64,000 bases of DNA from Terfezia claveryi. Taxonomy: Eukaryota > Ascomycota > Pezizomycetes > Pezizales > Pezizaceae. Under the pieces are notes generated by a model. It was not told the origin of the DNA and made no database searches. It saw only the letters and a list, made by a program, of their open reading frames with translations. The position numbers were made by a program, and so were the translations under genes. Position 1 is the first letter of the stretch. The number at the start of each line of letters is the position of its first letter. Where the stretch lies: NCBI GenBank assembly GCA_015179025.1, contig WHUX01000140.1, forward strand, positions 1 through 64,000. Direction: 5' to 3'. Below, piece after piece: positions 34,692-44,639 of the stretch.

Positions 34692-35048
34692 CTATCCAGT
34701 CAAATGTGCTACATAGAACGTTCGTTCTTCTACATAACCTATCCAATCAAGTTTGATAGTACAAGCTTTGTCTATTGTTCCTTTTGAGCCTTTAATTGCT
34801 GTGCTTAATGATTTTTTCTCAATACTTCTAGTCAGTATTTTGTATAGGTGTACAAATTGAGAATTCATTAAGTCTCCTCCTTTCGTTTGAAGATCAATTA
34901 AAGCTAGTGCGGGGTGTTCGTTAGCTCTAACGAATACCTTGCTAAAATCTGGTACCTGTCTTGACAAGGGTCGTTCCTTGATTTTATCCTTGTTGTTTTT
35001 ATCCTTGGTGGCTATCGTTATAGCTAAATCTTGTACGGCTGTACACAT
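34692..35048 (-). pseudogene. Protease region of the second gypsy element
   Basis: The frame reads FVRANEHPALALIDLQTKGG then MNSQFVHLYKI, the position of a retroviral-type aspartic protease. The catalytic D-S/T-G triplet is replaced by DLQ, so the enzyme would be inactive unless the sequence is otherwise altered. It follows the gag zinc knuckle directly. Confidence 0.65.
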
Positions 35049-35063
35049 GGGTACCTTATTTTG

Positions 35064-36820
35064 TCATTTCCTACAGTCCTTGTAGGAGTGTCCAGGGTTC
35101 CAACACCATAGACATTTCTTGTCTCTAATTAATTGCATCTTCGTCTTCTGATCTAATCTTTTTGTGATGGTATCCCAATCTGAGTCCTTCCATTTTTCTG
35201 TGTTAGGTTTGGTACTGGGATTGCTACTTGGATTAAATCCTGTTTTTTGTCGTTGATTCTGGTCCCTGCATAGACTATGACTCCGATTTTCATTCCGAGG
35301 GTGTTGTCGTCGGGATATATTTATTGTGGGTGGTAGGGTAATGTCTTTTTTGAAGCTTCATATGACTCCGCTTGATGCACGAGCTGATCATATGACTATT
35401 CTTCTTTGATTAAAGGAATTAATGTAGGTGACATGTATGGCGGCAGGTGATTAAGTAACTTTCTTCTTTTTACTTCCTGCGATATTGATTGTTTGCCATC
35501 CTTGTCAATCAATTTGATTTGCATTTCAGTAAGCTAGTTGGTGAACTGTTTAATTCCCATGTGACGTCCGTCCTTGTATGGTGTGGCTGTCTCCCATCAT
35601 TTCCACAAAATGTCCTTACTAGTAGAAGGTATCAGAAAATCCCTTAGTGTTAGTATGAAACTAAAGAATATCACATTCTTTCCTTTTTCTCTTAGGAATT
35701 AATTATAAGTAGTGAGCGCGCTCCCTTCAATTCTGAATCCAACAATTTCTAGAGCTGAAGCACCTTCTAAATCTATTCCTTTGATAACAAACCAACGTTG
35801 CATTGCTGTGGCCCAAGAGTCAAAATATTGTGCGTCTTGCCATTTTTTGTCTTCTCCTCTTATTTTTTCTGGTTGATCAATCTTTATTCCTTTTAAAGCA
35901 TTTGTTGCTTTATGGTTACCTGTTGTAACCATTCCGGTTGTAGATTCCCATTGCTGGTGTTCAACTGATTTTTCTCGTTTGGGTTTTCTTTTAAGAGTTT
36001 GACTTGCAACTGACGATGCCTTATCAGAGTCCGAGCTATCATCTCCACTATCATCGGGGTCTCGTCCTCCTCCTTGCGTTTTCTGCTTCTGTTGGTCTAG
36101 TCCTGTATCTAGATCATTATCGTCTTCTGGTAATTCTATATCTTCTGGTGGTTGGTCTTTATCGTCTGGTTTTTTGGCTAACCCAGTCCTCCTTTCTGGT
36201 GTCTCAGGTGCTCAACCTTTGCCTTTTGATTGATCTTTCGGTGTTCTCAGGAACGCTCCTGGAAGTTCTTTGCTAGGATTGAAAAAATCCTCCGAGGTAT
36301 GTACTGATTCTTCTAGATGAGTGCCACTCATCATGAATGCCATTATTTCTTCCCAGTTATTTATTACCCAATTCGGTTTCCTTAAGAGTGGAACAACAGG
36401 TTTCTTTAATTCCTTGCTTAAAAATGCATTCATTTCTAAATCCTTTTCTTTGAATGGGTAAGGTGTTAGCCATAAATAGTGTTTTACTACAGCTTCCCTT
36501 AAGAGTCGAGTATCAGCAGGATGATACTGTTGTGCATATCCTATTGAGCGAGTATATTTCAAAATCTCCTCAATTGTTGGAAAATGTCTATCCCAAAATT
36601 CTTCTGGTGCGAGAGGTAGAGCCATACTAAAATATAGTTTGGTTCCTGCTCTGCCTGGTTCTCCTATTTCTATATCCATGGGCAGATTTATTTCCCCTTC
36701 CGTATTAGGAACTAAAAATCTGGTCTTTCTGGGAGTTTCTTCTACTAATTTCTTAATATCTTTGGGTAACATAGTTAACCCTCTCGACCTCTTAGTTTTC
36801 TTACTAAGTTCAGATGCCAT
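35064..36820 (-). pseudogene. gag: Gag of the second gypsy element
   Basis: The N-terminal part (36820 to 36212) is open for 202 codons, starting ATG and reading MASELSKKTKRSRGLTMLP, and continues as GYAQQYHPADTRLLREAVVK. A middle stretch near 35932-35699 holds the core (DAQYFDSWATAMQRWF). A CX2CX4HX4C zinc knuckle, CLWCWNPGHSYKDC, lies at 35073-35114, followed by a TGA at 35064-35066. Stops and shifts separate the parts. The start codon is one base away from the divergent start of an ORF on the other strand. Confidence 0.8.
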
Positions 36821-36821
36821 T

Positions 36822-37424
36822 ATGTCTGATTTCGTCGTCTGTCCGCAACCAAATGCAGCTGGTTATGCGATCCGATTGTCAAGTTACTTTTCTTCTTTGG
36901 CACCTTTCTGTACTGATGGTGTGGTGGCTGATGATCCTTATGATCTCCATTCGACTGACAGTTCTGTTGGCTCGGTGGCTCATGAGGCTGGTGAGGCTGG
37001 ATGTCAGGATCCTGATGTTTCTTATGGTCCTAGTTTTTCTTCGTCTACTGGTCTAGAATCTAGTTCTAGTTCTTCCGGTAAGAGTGTCACGTTTTCTGAT
37101 TGGTGTGTTGAGGTAGACGTTGGGGGCGCAGAGGTATTGGTAGAGATGTCTGGGCCTAAGGAAGGTTCTGATGGAGGTAATTCTTTTCTGGAGGAAATAG
37201 CTGCAGTGGAGGCAGCGAGATTTGAAACTTGGGATTGTGATGCTTGGTTGTTTAGACCAATTATTCCTAGGACCTAGGAGGCTGGTTTTTCAATGGTGTA
37301 CTGGATTTACAGGTATAGATGTAATGGCAATTGCCAGGAATGCAAGATGAGTTGTCGATCTTATTGGGAAAAGTGTTGTGAACGAGGGTGGGATTGTTTA
37401 ATGTGGGATACCACTGCCCGTTAG
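36822..37424 (+). CDS. Antisense cysteine-rich ORF in the retrotransposon leader
   Basis: This ORF runs opposite to gag-pol between the gag start and the 5' LTR. Its ATG at 36822 is separated by one base from the gag ATG at 36820. It reads 151 codons (MSDFVVCPQPNAAGYAIRL..., a serine-rich acidic middle, then WDCDAWLFRPIIPRT) to a TAG at 37275. In the same frame it then continues for 48 codons to a TAG at 37422. The second part has eight cysteines, RCNGNCQECKMSCRSYW then EKCCERGWDC. A Gln or Trp codon turned to TAG by one transition would explain the break. I do not recognise the protein; it has no signal peptide and no membrane segment. No comparable minus-strand frame covers the region. It could be an accessory retroelement gene or a captured host gene. 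Confidence 0.5.
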
Positions 37425-37650
37425 AGCTCTGCTTAGCTTGCTTCTAAGTTTTTGTTGATATACTGCAGTTGAGAGTCTGATGTCTCGTTTGTTGGATATT
37501 TGTTGGCTAGCTAGTTGAATAACAATATCGATTTTATATGTGCACTTGGGTGTCGAATTGTATACACTTGCGTGAGTGTAATAAAGGTATCCGAAGGTTG
37601 ATCAGGCCTTGGATTTAAGAGTAAAGATTAGGTAAGTGAGTTAAAAAAAA
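37425..37650. other. Leader sequence next to the LTR
   Basis: The sequence between the antisense ORF and the LTR is non-coding. On the minus strand the LTR is followed by TTTTTTTTAACTCACTTACC, where a primer binding site should lie. I cannot match it to a tRNA. Confidence 0.4.
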
Positions 37651-38325
37651 TGTAATGAATGGTACTAGACAGTATTCATTCAGTACCGTTTATACAATCT
37701 ATATCCGTAGGCACGGACGTTTGTGTATTTCGGTTCTGCTGAGGTAAGACCTCAAAAGGGTAGGGAGATTACTATGTGGGACGTTCCCGAGGGAACAGAA
37801 TTAACTGGTGTAATCTATCTTATATGATTTATACTATCTAAGCTATATGATCTTGATTTGATTGGAATATAGGCTTACTTGCTCTGTGTGCTTGCTTGGT
37901 TGCTTCTTGTCTCTCTGTGGATTCCAGAGGGAATCCAGCGGCCTATTTATACTCCTCTGAGATCTGATGACTAAGGAAATAAATACAATAAAGGGTGGCA
38001 CACCAGAAGGTGGTGCGCTGTATAAAAGGGGTCATGTGGCCATAGTAATGAGTCACACGCCTTTAAACGATGGTCATGTGGCCATAGTAATGAGTCACAC
38101 ACCTTAACCAGAGATCATGCGGCCATAATGAGGGTGTCTTCATATGCAGGTGCCATGGAACTTCCATGGCAAATTCCGCGTGCTATGGACGCTTATAAAG
38201 CAATAGGAGGTGGTAGAAGGCTAGTCCTTTAACCGAGAGCTTAGTTACATAACATAGTAGTAATATAGGAAATACAAAAGTATATAATCAATTATATAAG
38301 TAATGAAACAACGTTCTCCATTACA
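37651..38325 (-). repeat. 5' LTR of the second gypsy element
   Basis: The 675-bp LTR has short inverted ends, TGTAATG on the left and CATTACA on the right. It shares 38007-38325 with the segment at window positions 1-361. It holds the 42-bp minisatellite and a minus-strand TATA box. Confidence 0.85.
37943..37951 (-). promoter_or_regulatory. TATA box of the second gypsy element
   Basis: On the minus strand the sequence reads TATAAATAG in the middle of the LTR, correctly oriented to transcribe gag and pol. Confidence 0.6.
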
Positions 38326-38332
38326 AGTAAAC

Positions 38333-38897
38333 TATAGGTACAGAGAACCTATAGCTTCTGTTTAAGTATATCTTGCTTGCATATATTCTATTGTTGCTTT
38401 AGTTGTAAAAGGTAGGCCCGACTGGCCTATAACTTATTATTGAAACATAGAGGGAGATGGGCCCAAACGGGCCCTGAATATAATTGCTCAATACTTTATT
38501 ATTGGTAAATATCTACTTCTCTGTTTCTGTCTCTATCACTGGCTTGAACACTCCTCCAACAAAGGGGAATTCAGAGGACTATATACTGCCTGAGTGGGCA
38601 GTGCTGGGGCAGTGTTGGGGCAGTGCTGAGGCAGTGCGCCATCATCTAACCCATTACATGATTTGAAATCAACATGATAGAAACTTCCAAAAACTACTAG
38701 GAAATAGAACTACAAGTATCGCGTAACTCTTCCAATGAGTTATACTCATTATGATAATGAAATATATGAGTTACCATACCTTTATTATTATCTGCCAGCC
38801 GACACTGGTGCCTGATAATATCTTATTCCACTAAGTTAAAAGTTGGTATGTAATGGGAGTTACATTTCATTAGGAAATAGAATGTGACTTCCTTATA
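38333..38897. repeat. LTR-like direct repeat, left copy
   Basis: It matches 39454-40020 in the same orientation over about 565 bp with scattered, mostly transition, differences. Shared words include CATAGAGGGAGATGGGCCCA, GGCTTGAACACTCCTCCAAC and CATTACATGATTTGAAATCA. A GGCAGTGCTG-type minisatellite lies at 38597-38640. The left end carries a CTATAGGT/ACCTATAG inverted pair. Confidence 0.8.
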
Positions 38898-39453
38898 TGG
38901 CTCCCTCAAAAAAGAGAGTCCTACTCTTAAATATTAAAGTTTTACCTTGTCACAAGGTGTTGTTTTTAAATATATGTTGTTATAGTGATAAGATTTATTG
39001 ATACCACAATAATAAATAACTGTTCGGTCAGGCCTCCAACCTTTCCAACACAAGTTATTAAGTTTGTTGCACATTACCAGAAAATGTGGGACCTTACAAT
39101 TGAGTAACCAATTCAATTGTACTGACTTTGGCAAAGAGGAACCAAGTCTTTAAATATGTATCTAAATCTTGAAGTATAAGTTATATACTTAAAAACTTCC
39201 TATTGACAAGTACTTTTTATTGTAACCTTTAGCTATTATAATAAACTCTTTGACTCAAGTTTAGTTATAAAACTTCATACTATTGTAATAGAGGTAGATA
39301 CGTCTATTACTTTTCATAGAAGCTTGCTATTGTTACCACTTGAGACTTAAATAATAAAGTACTATGTCTAATTAAAAAATGTAAAGTAAGGCGATATGCT
39401 TCATAACCAACTCTCCACTGCCAGGTGGTAGTACTAGAGTTTACTATAGCAAA
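38898..39453. other. AT-rich spacer between the direct repeats
   Basis: The 556-bp spacer has only short frames, so if the flanking repeats are LTRs this is a non-autonomous (TRIM-like) element. No primer binding site or polypurine tract is evident. Confidence 0.45.
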
Positions 39454-40020
39454 TTATAGGTGTACGGAACCTATAGCTTCTGTTTAAGTATATCTTGCTT
39501 GCATATATTCTATTGTCACTCTAGTTGTAAAAGGTAGGCCCAACCGGCCTATAACTTATTATTGAAACATAGAGGGAGATGGGCCCAAACGGGCCCTAAA
39601 TATAATTGCTCAATACTTTATTATTGGTAGATATCTACTACTCTGTTTCTGTCTCTATTACTGGCTTGAACACTCCTCCAACAAAGGGGAATTCAGGAGA
39701 CTATATACTGCCCGAGTAGGGCAGTGCTGGGGCAGTGTTGGGGCAGTGTTTAAGTAGTGCGCTATTATCTGACCCATTACATGATTTGAAATCAACATAA
39801 TAGAAACTTCCAGAAACTACTAGGAAATAGAACTACAAGTATCGTGTGACCCTTCTAATAAGTCACGCTCATTACTATAATGAAATACATGAGTTACTAT
39901 ACCTTTATTATCATCTGCCAGCCAACGCTGGTGGCCTGATAATATCTTATTCTACCAGATTAAAAGTTGGTATGTAACAGGAGTTATATTTCATTGGGAA
40001 ATAGAATGTTCTTCCTTACA
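39454..40020. repeat. LTR-like direct repeat, right copy
   Basis: This is the partner of 38333-38897, with the same GGCAGTG minisatellite (39714-39760). More of its C and G positions have become T and A, so it is the more decayed of the two. Confidence 0.8.
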
Positions 40021-41700
40021 ATTAGAGGGTGCATCTCATACTAGGAAATTTTTAGCAGTGGAATTAGCTGAAATACTAGGTCAATTTGACCTAAGTTAAT
40101 GAGTACTTTGTATAGTCACTAATAATACATAGTCTAACTCTATTATAGCTAGGGAACTTTATGATAGAGCTTTAGGTTCCATATGGCAATCTGATTAATA
40201 CTATCTACTATATTTAGCTCATGTATTAGTATTGGCTAGTAAAGTATTTATGGAAAACCTAAAGTCCCTACCTACTAATGAGACCTTTGACCATAATCTA
40301 AGCTATCTAGATATCTTAGTCAATATCTTGTACTCATTCCCTCCTAATTTATTTAGCTATGCTATTTTTAAGGTAAGTCTATATGCTTCTATAAAAATGG
40401 GACTCACTAATTATACTAGTTTTGAGAGATATCTAAAGCTATTATTGTTAGTCCTTCTCGCTTAGCACAATTTAAATTACTATAGGATACTAACCAACAA
40501 CAGCCCGTTGGCTTACTCCAAGATATAAAAACACATTGGAATTTAATATTTGATATCCTTATGTGAGCACATAAACTCAAGTCAGTTATAGAACAATAAA
40601 TTTGCCAGAATCATAAATTCTCCTTTTTCTAACTCATATAACATATAATACTTATTTCATTTATAATAATACTTTTGAGCATATTACCTAACAATGCAGA
40701 GAGGTCCAAAAGCTACTAGATGCCACAGGGATAACTGGTTTATTACAGGTATTGAAGGCCAGCAAAAACGTTTTTCAGAAGTATTACTCAGAGACTATAT
40801 GAAGAAGGTTTATCTACAATATTACGAGTATTCTAGACCCTTCGAAAAAATTATCTATATATAATTTATAGGGTTTAGTACAAATTCAGGATCTATCAAT
40901 GTAAGTCAGTATAACTAGTATAGTCTCATATACAGATTTCTCTAGGTAAGTAAAAAATGGAACTCTTATTAATTTACTCATAACAACCTATAACAAAACC
41001 CCATAACAAATCCATGACAAAACCTATAACAAATTTACTTGCTAAATATCTGTAATTAGAACCTAATTTGAGGACTTCTATAAAAGTAATTATTGATATC
41101 TTGTTAAAAGCCAATATGATGAACCAATCTAAGGATCCAATATGATGGAAGGCTCTTACATCATATAGAAATTGCAGGCTTAATATTCTCATCCTGATTA
41201 TAATATGACTAAAGTTATGTAATATTTAAACTCAGCTCCCATACTACTTCATTAGGAAAACCTATTGATCTGGTTGAAGTCAAATAGCACTAAGTTTCTA
41301 ACCCTTGCATATATTGCTTGTGACATTCTAAGCATACTAATAATATTAGTATCTGTCGAGAGACTCTTTAGTTTTGCTAGAGATATGATACCATATCGGA
41401 GGAATCAACTTAGTGAACAAATAATATAAGATTTCCTAATTACCAAATTGTAGAGAAAGCAGTCAATAGTAAACTTTAATAACAATTTAGAGGATATAGA
41501 ACACCTAGATCTTTATACTAGAGAAGACATAAATAATGCTAGTAGTGTAATTCAAGCTTGCACCCTAGACGCTTATTTCCTGTACCAAATAATCCACATT
41601 TATAATAGAGATCCAGATAACAATACATATAATAATAGTAAAGAGGATATAGACTTAAACGGAGGCTCAGATTCTAATGATAAACTCTAATGCAGCCTAT
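40021..41700 (+). pseudogene. hAT transposase remnant
   Basis: In shifting frames the plus strand gives hAT landmarks in order. Near 40190-40290 is YLAHVLVLASKVFMENLKSL, the region of the conserved ahead-of-insertion histidine and helix. Near 40450-40610 is RLAQFKLLQDT and DIKTHWNLIFDIL, the TRWNST-like motif. At 41271-41450 is the C-terminal dimerisation block, with FLTLAYIACDILSI, VSVERLFSFARD and RRNQLSEQII. Stops and frameshifts are frequent and composition is very AT-rich, so the gene is long dead. I could not find terminal inverted repeats. Confidence 0.75.
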
Positions 41701-43066
41701 TTGGAGGAAGTAATGCCTTCATTTAGACACCACTTTTACAGTATTCCTAGAATATGAATAAATCTATTGGAGAGCCATCAACACTGACACCTTATAGTAA
41801 GAAAAGGCAGAAGGGTAAAGAACTTACAGTTATTACTACACTAGTTAATAATCACATATGTAAGAGGATCAGAAAGAACTATTAGATTTAGACAGGACTT
41901 CAGAGAGTAGGATTAGTTCGGTAGGGACTTAGCTTATGTATCTATATTGTAATTTCTATCTTTCTTGGTTAGCCTACAATGGGGTAAATAGGAAGTTAGT
42001 TCAATCTGATTTAGGTACTTTATTATATATAGTTTTTAAATTCAGTTATACATAATGGGGTATTGAATTCAGTTTTGTAAAGTTATTATATTATTACATT
42101 GACATAGAACCTAGTTATATATTTATTTATTAGTTGAGAAAGTGGTTAGTTATGATAAACTTTCCTATGATATATTCCTATGACACTTTTCTATCACAAT
42201 TTCCTATAATAAAATAAAAATATATGGAAATAATAGTATGGTTTGGTGAGCTTTCAGATTACTTGATAATTACTTGTAGCCTTGGTGATTATTCGGAAAA
42301 AAAGTAGGTAACCAGATTTTAATAGGTTATTTAGCAAATAGGTCTAAGTTGGGTTATTGCTGGGATTGATAGGTTGAGTTGGTTTTCAAAGCAGGTCAAC
42401 AACTAGCGAAACTCACTCCAACCAGACCCATAGAGTATACTATTGAGATCTTGCAGGGCTCTACTGGTAGTTCTTTTAAGATCTAGATTTCCGAAGCCTC
42501 AGTCTAAGACTAGTATTAGTACTAGGATATCTACTAGAACAATCTTTATTGCCTTGACAAAGGGCTATACCTAGTCTATAGCCTTACCTTTTAGTAGACT
42601 ATAGACACATGAGAGCTAGTGGTAGATAGTAGGGAACTTCCCTGAGTCCCTAAGGAGTTTTATTTGTATAGAGTTTTTCTATACTTATAACTAGCCTTAG
42701 TCTCTATTAAACTTAGGTGGGGTTGGTAGGTCTTATGTTTTCTAGTTTTTTGTACTATTAGTTAGGTCCAAAAAACAAGTCTGTCTCTAAATAGTTATCC
42801 TCTTCTCTACTACATCTTCTTGGAGAAGGGTTATTTCATCTTCAGCTTCTTTGATTCATCTTTCAGCTTCCTAAAGGTCCCTTCCTTATTATTCGCTAAT
42901 AGTATAAGTATCTGTGAATATTTCTATCATAGTTTGTTAGTATGCTGATAGTTCTATTAGGTCTGATAGAATTGGAGTCATCTTCTAGGCTGAAAATCTA
43001 TTAGTAGGTAATGGAATACTCACAGATATTGTACTGGTTAGTTTAAAAGATCCAATAGAGTATAAT
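41701..43066. other. AT-rich decayed sequence, nothing identified
   Basis: No frame over 60 codons and no recognisable motif. Base composition and dense TA steps match the RIP-decayed neighbours. Part of it is probably the 3' side of the hAT element. Confidence 0.4.
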
Positions 43067-43435
43067 AATAGGTCTGGGGACAAGGTGAATATGGGGTATA
43101 CTAGAGCAAAGGCAAGGCTAGAATAAGACATACACATAAGAATGCTATAGGTATAACTAGGGGAAGGCTAGGATGAGAGGGTAAGGACAAGAGATAAGAG
43201 ACAAAAGGCAAGAAATATGCAGAAGTGATTGTCATATATATTAAAGGGAGGCAGCTGTACTGCAGAGTTAATTATGAGATAAGGTAAGAAGAGGGGGTGT
43301 ACAAGGAAGGTACACCTTTATAGAGAAAGGCAAGTTTGTATTAGGATGTAAGATATTGGATAGGGATCCAACCATAGTATGAGGAATAGGGGCTATATAT
43401 ACATGATTTTGGGCTAGGGCAATCGGAAAGAATAA
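43067..43435 (+). repeat. Decayed copy of the repeat at 63667-64000
   Basis: It aligns throughout with 63667-64000 in the same orientation: shared TAACTAGGGGAAGGCT, CAGCTGT, GGGGCTATATATACATGATT. Most differences are C or G in the 63.7-kb copy and T or A here, the direction expected of RIP. The ATATATA near its right end may be a TATA element, so an LTR is possible. Confidence 0.75.
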
Positions 43436-43499
43436 GCTTCTCGAGATCCCTATCTTAGGAGCCAAGTAGGATAACAATAACCTATCACCTGCTGCTGCT

Positions 43500-44322
43500 G
43501 CATAGCGTGCGCACTGAGTCGAGTTTTCCCCACACCGACTCGCCAAGACTCGCGCCGACGGCCGAGTTTTGTCCAACCCTCAAACTCAGCGAGTCAGCTA
43601 CACGATTCTGTGGAATACTCGGGCCAGCGCCGAGTAGCTAACGAGTACTCACCAAGCCTTTTCATTCCGTGGAATAGGCTGGAAGCCTAGGATACCTTCG
43701 CTGCCCATATATACATGGAAATCATGCATTCACAGCTTATATATATACATGGAATTTGTGCATTCGCGGCTTATATATATACCTGGAAATCATGCATTCA
43801 TGGCTTATATATATATATGGAAATCATGCATTCACAGCCTGTATATATATACATGAATTTGATACATACTAGCCTCGAATACACGAACTCCATGTATATA
43901 TATAAGCCGCAAATGCGTGATTTGCAAGCATATATATAAGCCACGAATGTATGATTTTCATATATATATATAGGCCGCGAATGCATGATTTCCCTGTATT
44001 TATATAAGCCACGAATGCATGAATTCTATGTATATATATAAGCCGCGAATGCACGAATTTCATGTATATATATAAGCCGTGAATGCATAAATTCCATGTA
44101 TATATATAAGCTGCAAATGTACGAATTTCATGTATATATAGCCGGCGACACTAGGATGCTAGCCTGTTCCCCGTAACAAAAGGGCTTGGCGAGTACTCAT
44201 AAGTAGCCACTGAGTAGGCGCGAGCTGGCTTCTCATGGATTGCCATCAGCGTGAGTCGGTGTCGAGTAGGAAAAATAGTTGGCAAACTCATCTCGACTCG
44301 GGCCGATGTGCACACTACACCT
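43500..44322. mobile_element. TIR element with a palindromic minisatellite
   Basis: The outer 150 bp on each side are imperfect inverted repeats (left GCGTGCGCACTGAGTCGAG and AACGAGTACTCACCAAGCC; right, reversed, GTGTGCACATCGGCCCGAG and ATGAGTACTCGCCAAGCC). Inside, about four copies of a 33-36-bp unit (ATATATACATGGAAATCATG...) at 43703-43860 face about seven inverted copies at 43872-44145. There is no coding sequence. GC-rich ends on an AT-rich core suggest a hAT-like non-autonomous element; the superfamily is an inference. Confidence 0.65.
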
Positions 44323-44639
44323 ACATTACAGTTAATACCTAGAGCAATAGTAAGCAGATAACTAATGAACGACAATATGATACTCAGGTAGGATCTTGTC
44401 CAAGTCTTATATAGGACTAAGACAATACCTTATTACCTGCAATTGCAGGTGGTGACAAAGACAACTAACTATATCATTGTGATAACTGGCAGAAGTTTTG
44501 AAAAAAAAATAGAAAGAAGAACCCTTGAGGAATCACCAAATGGGTAAAGGATCCCTAAAGACTTAAAAGTTCTATAGGTAGGCTCAAAGATAGGAATGGA
44601 TAAGAGTTAGATTTAGATTAGAACAAAGTCAAGAGATTA

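Larger units (their letters stand above)
32485..38325 (-). mobile_element. Truncated gypsy-like LTR retrotransposon (minus strand)
   Basis: From right to left it has the 5' LTR (37651-38325), a leader with an antisense ORF, gag (36820 down to about 35064), protease, RT and RNase H. It stops at 32485, just after RNase H. No integrase and no matching LTR lie to the left, so the 3' end has been deleted or replaced. Gag-pol is broken by several stops and frameshifts with AT-rich decay. It is unrelated in sequence to the 21-28 kb element. Confidence 0.85.

Noticed and set aside
36004..36276. Leucine-rich plus-strand frame inside the second gypsy element
   Set aside because: It is antisense to the acidic gag linker; its composition follows from the reverse complement of that linker and it has no start context or continuation.
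43715..44063. Repetitive tyrosine/isoleucine-rich frames in the palindromic minisatellite
   Set aside because: The same unit is open on both strands and in several frames, so the frames reflect the tandem repeat and not a protein.
43700..44150. CRISPR-like array
   Set aside because: Units are contiguous without unique spacers, they invert at the centre, and the genome is eukaryotic.
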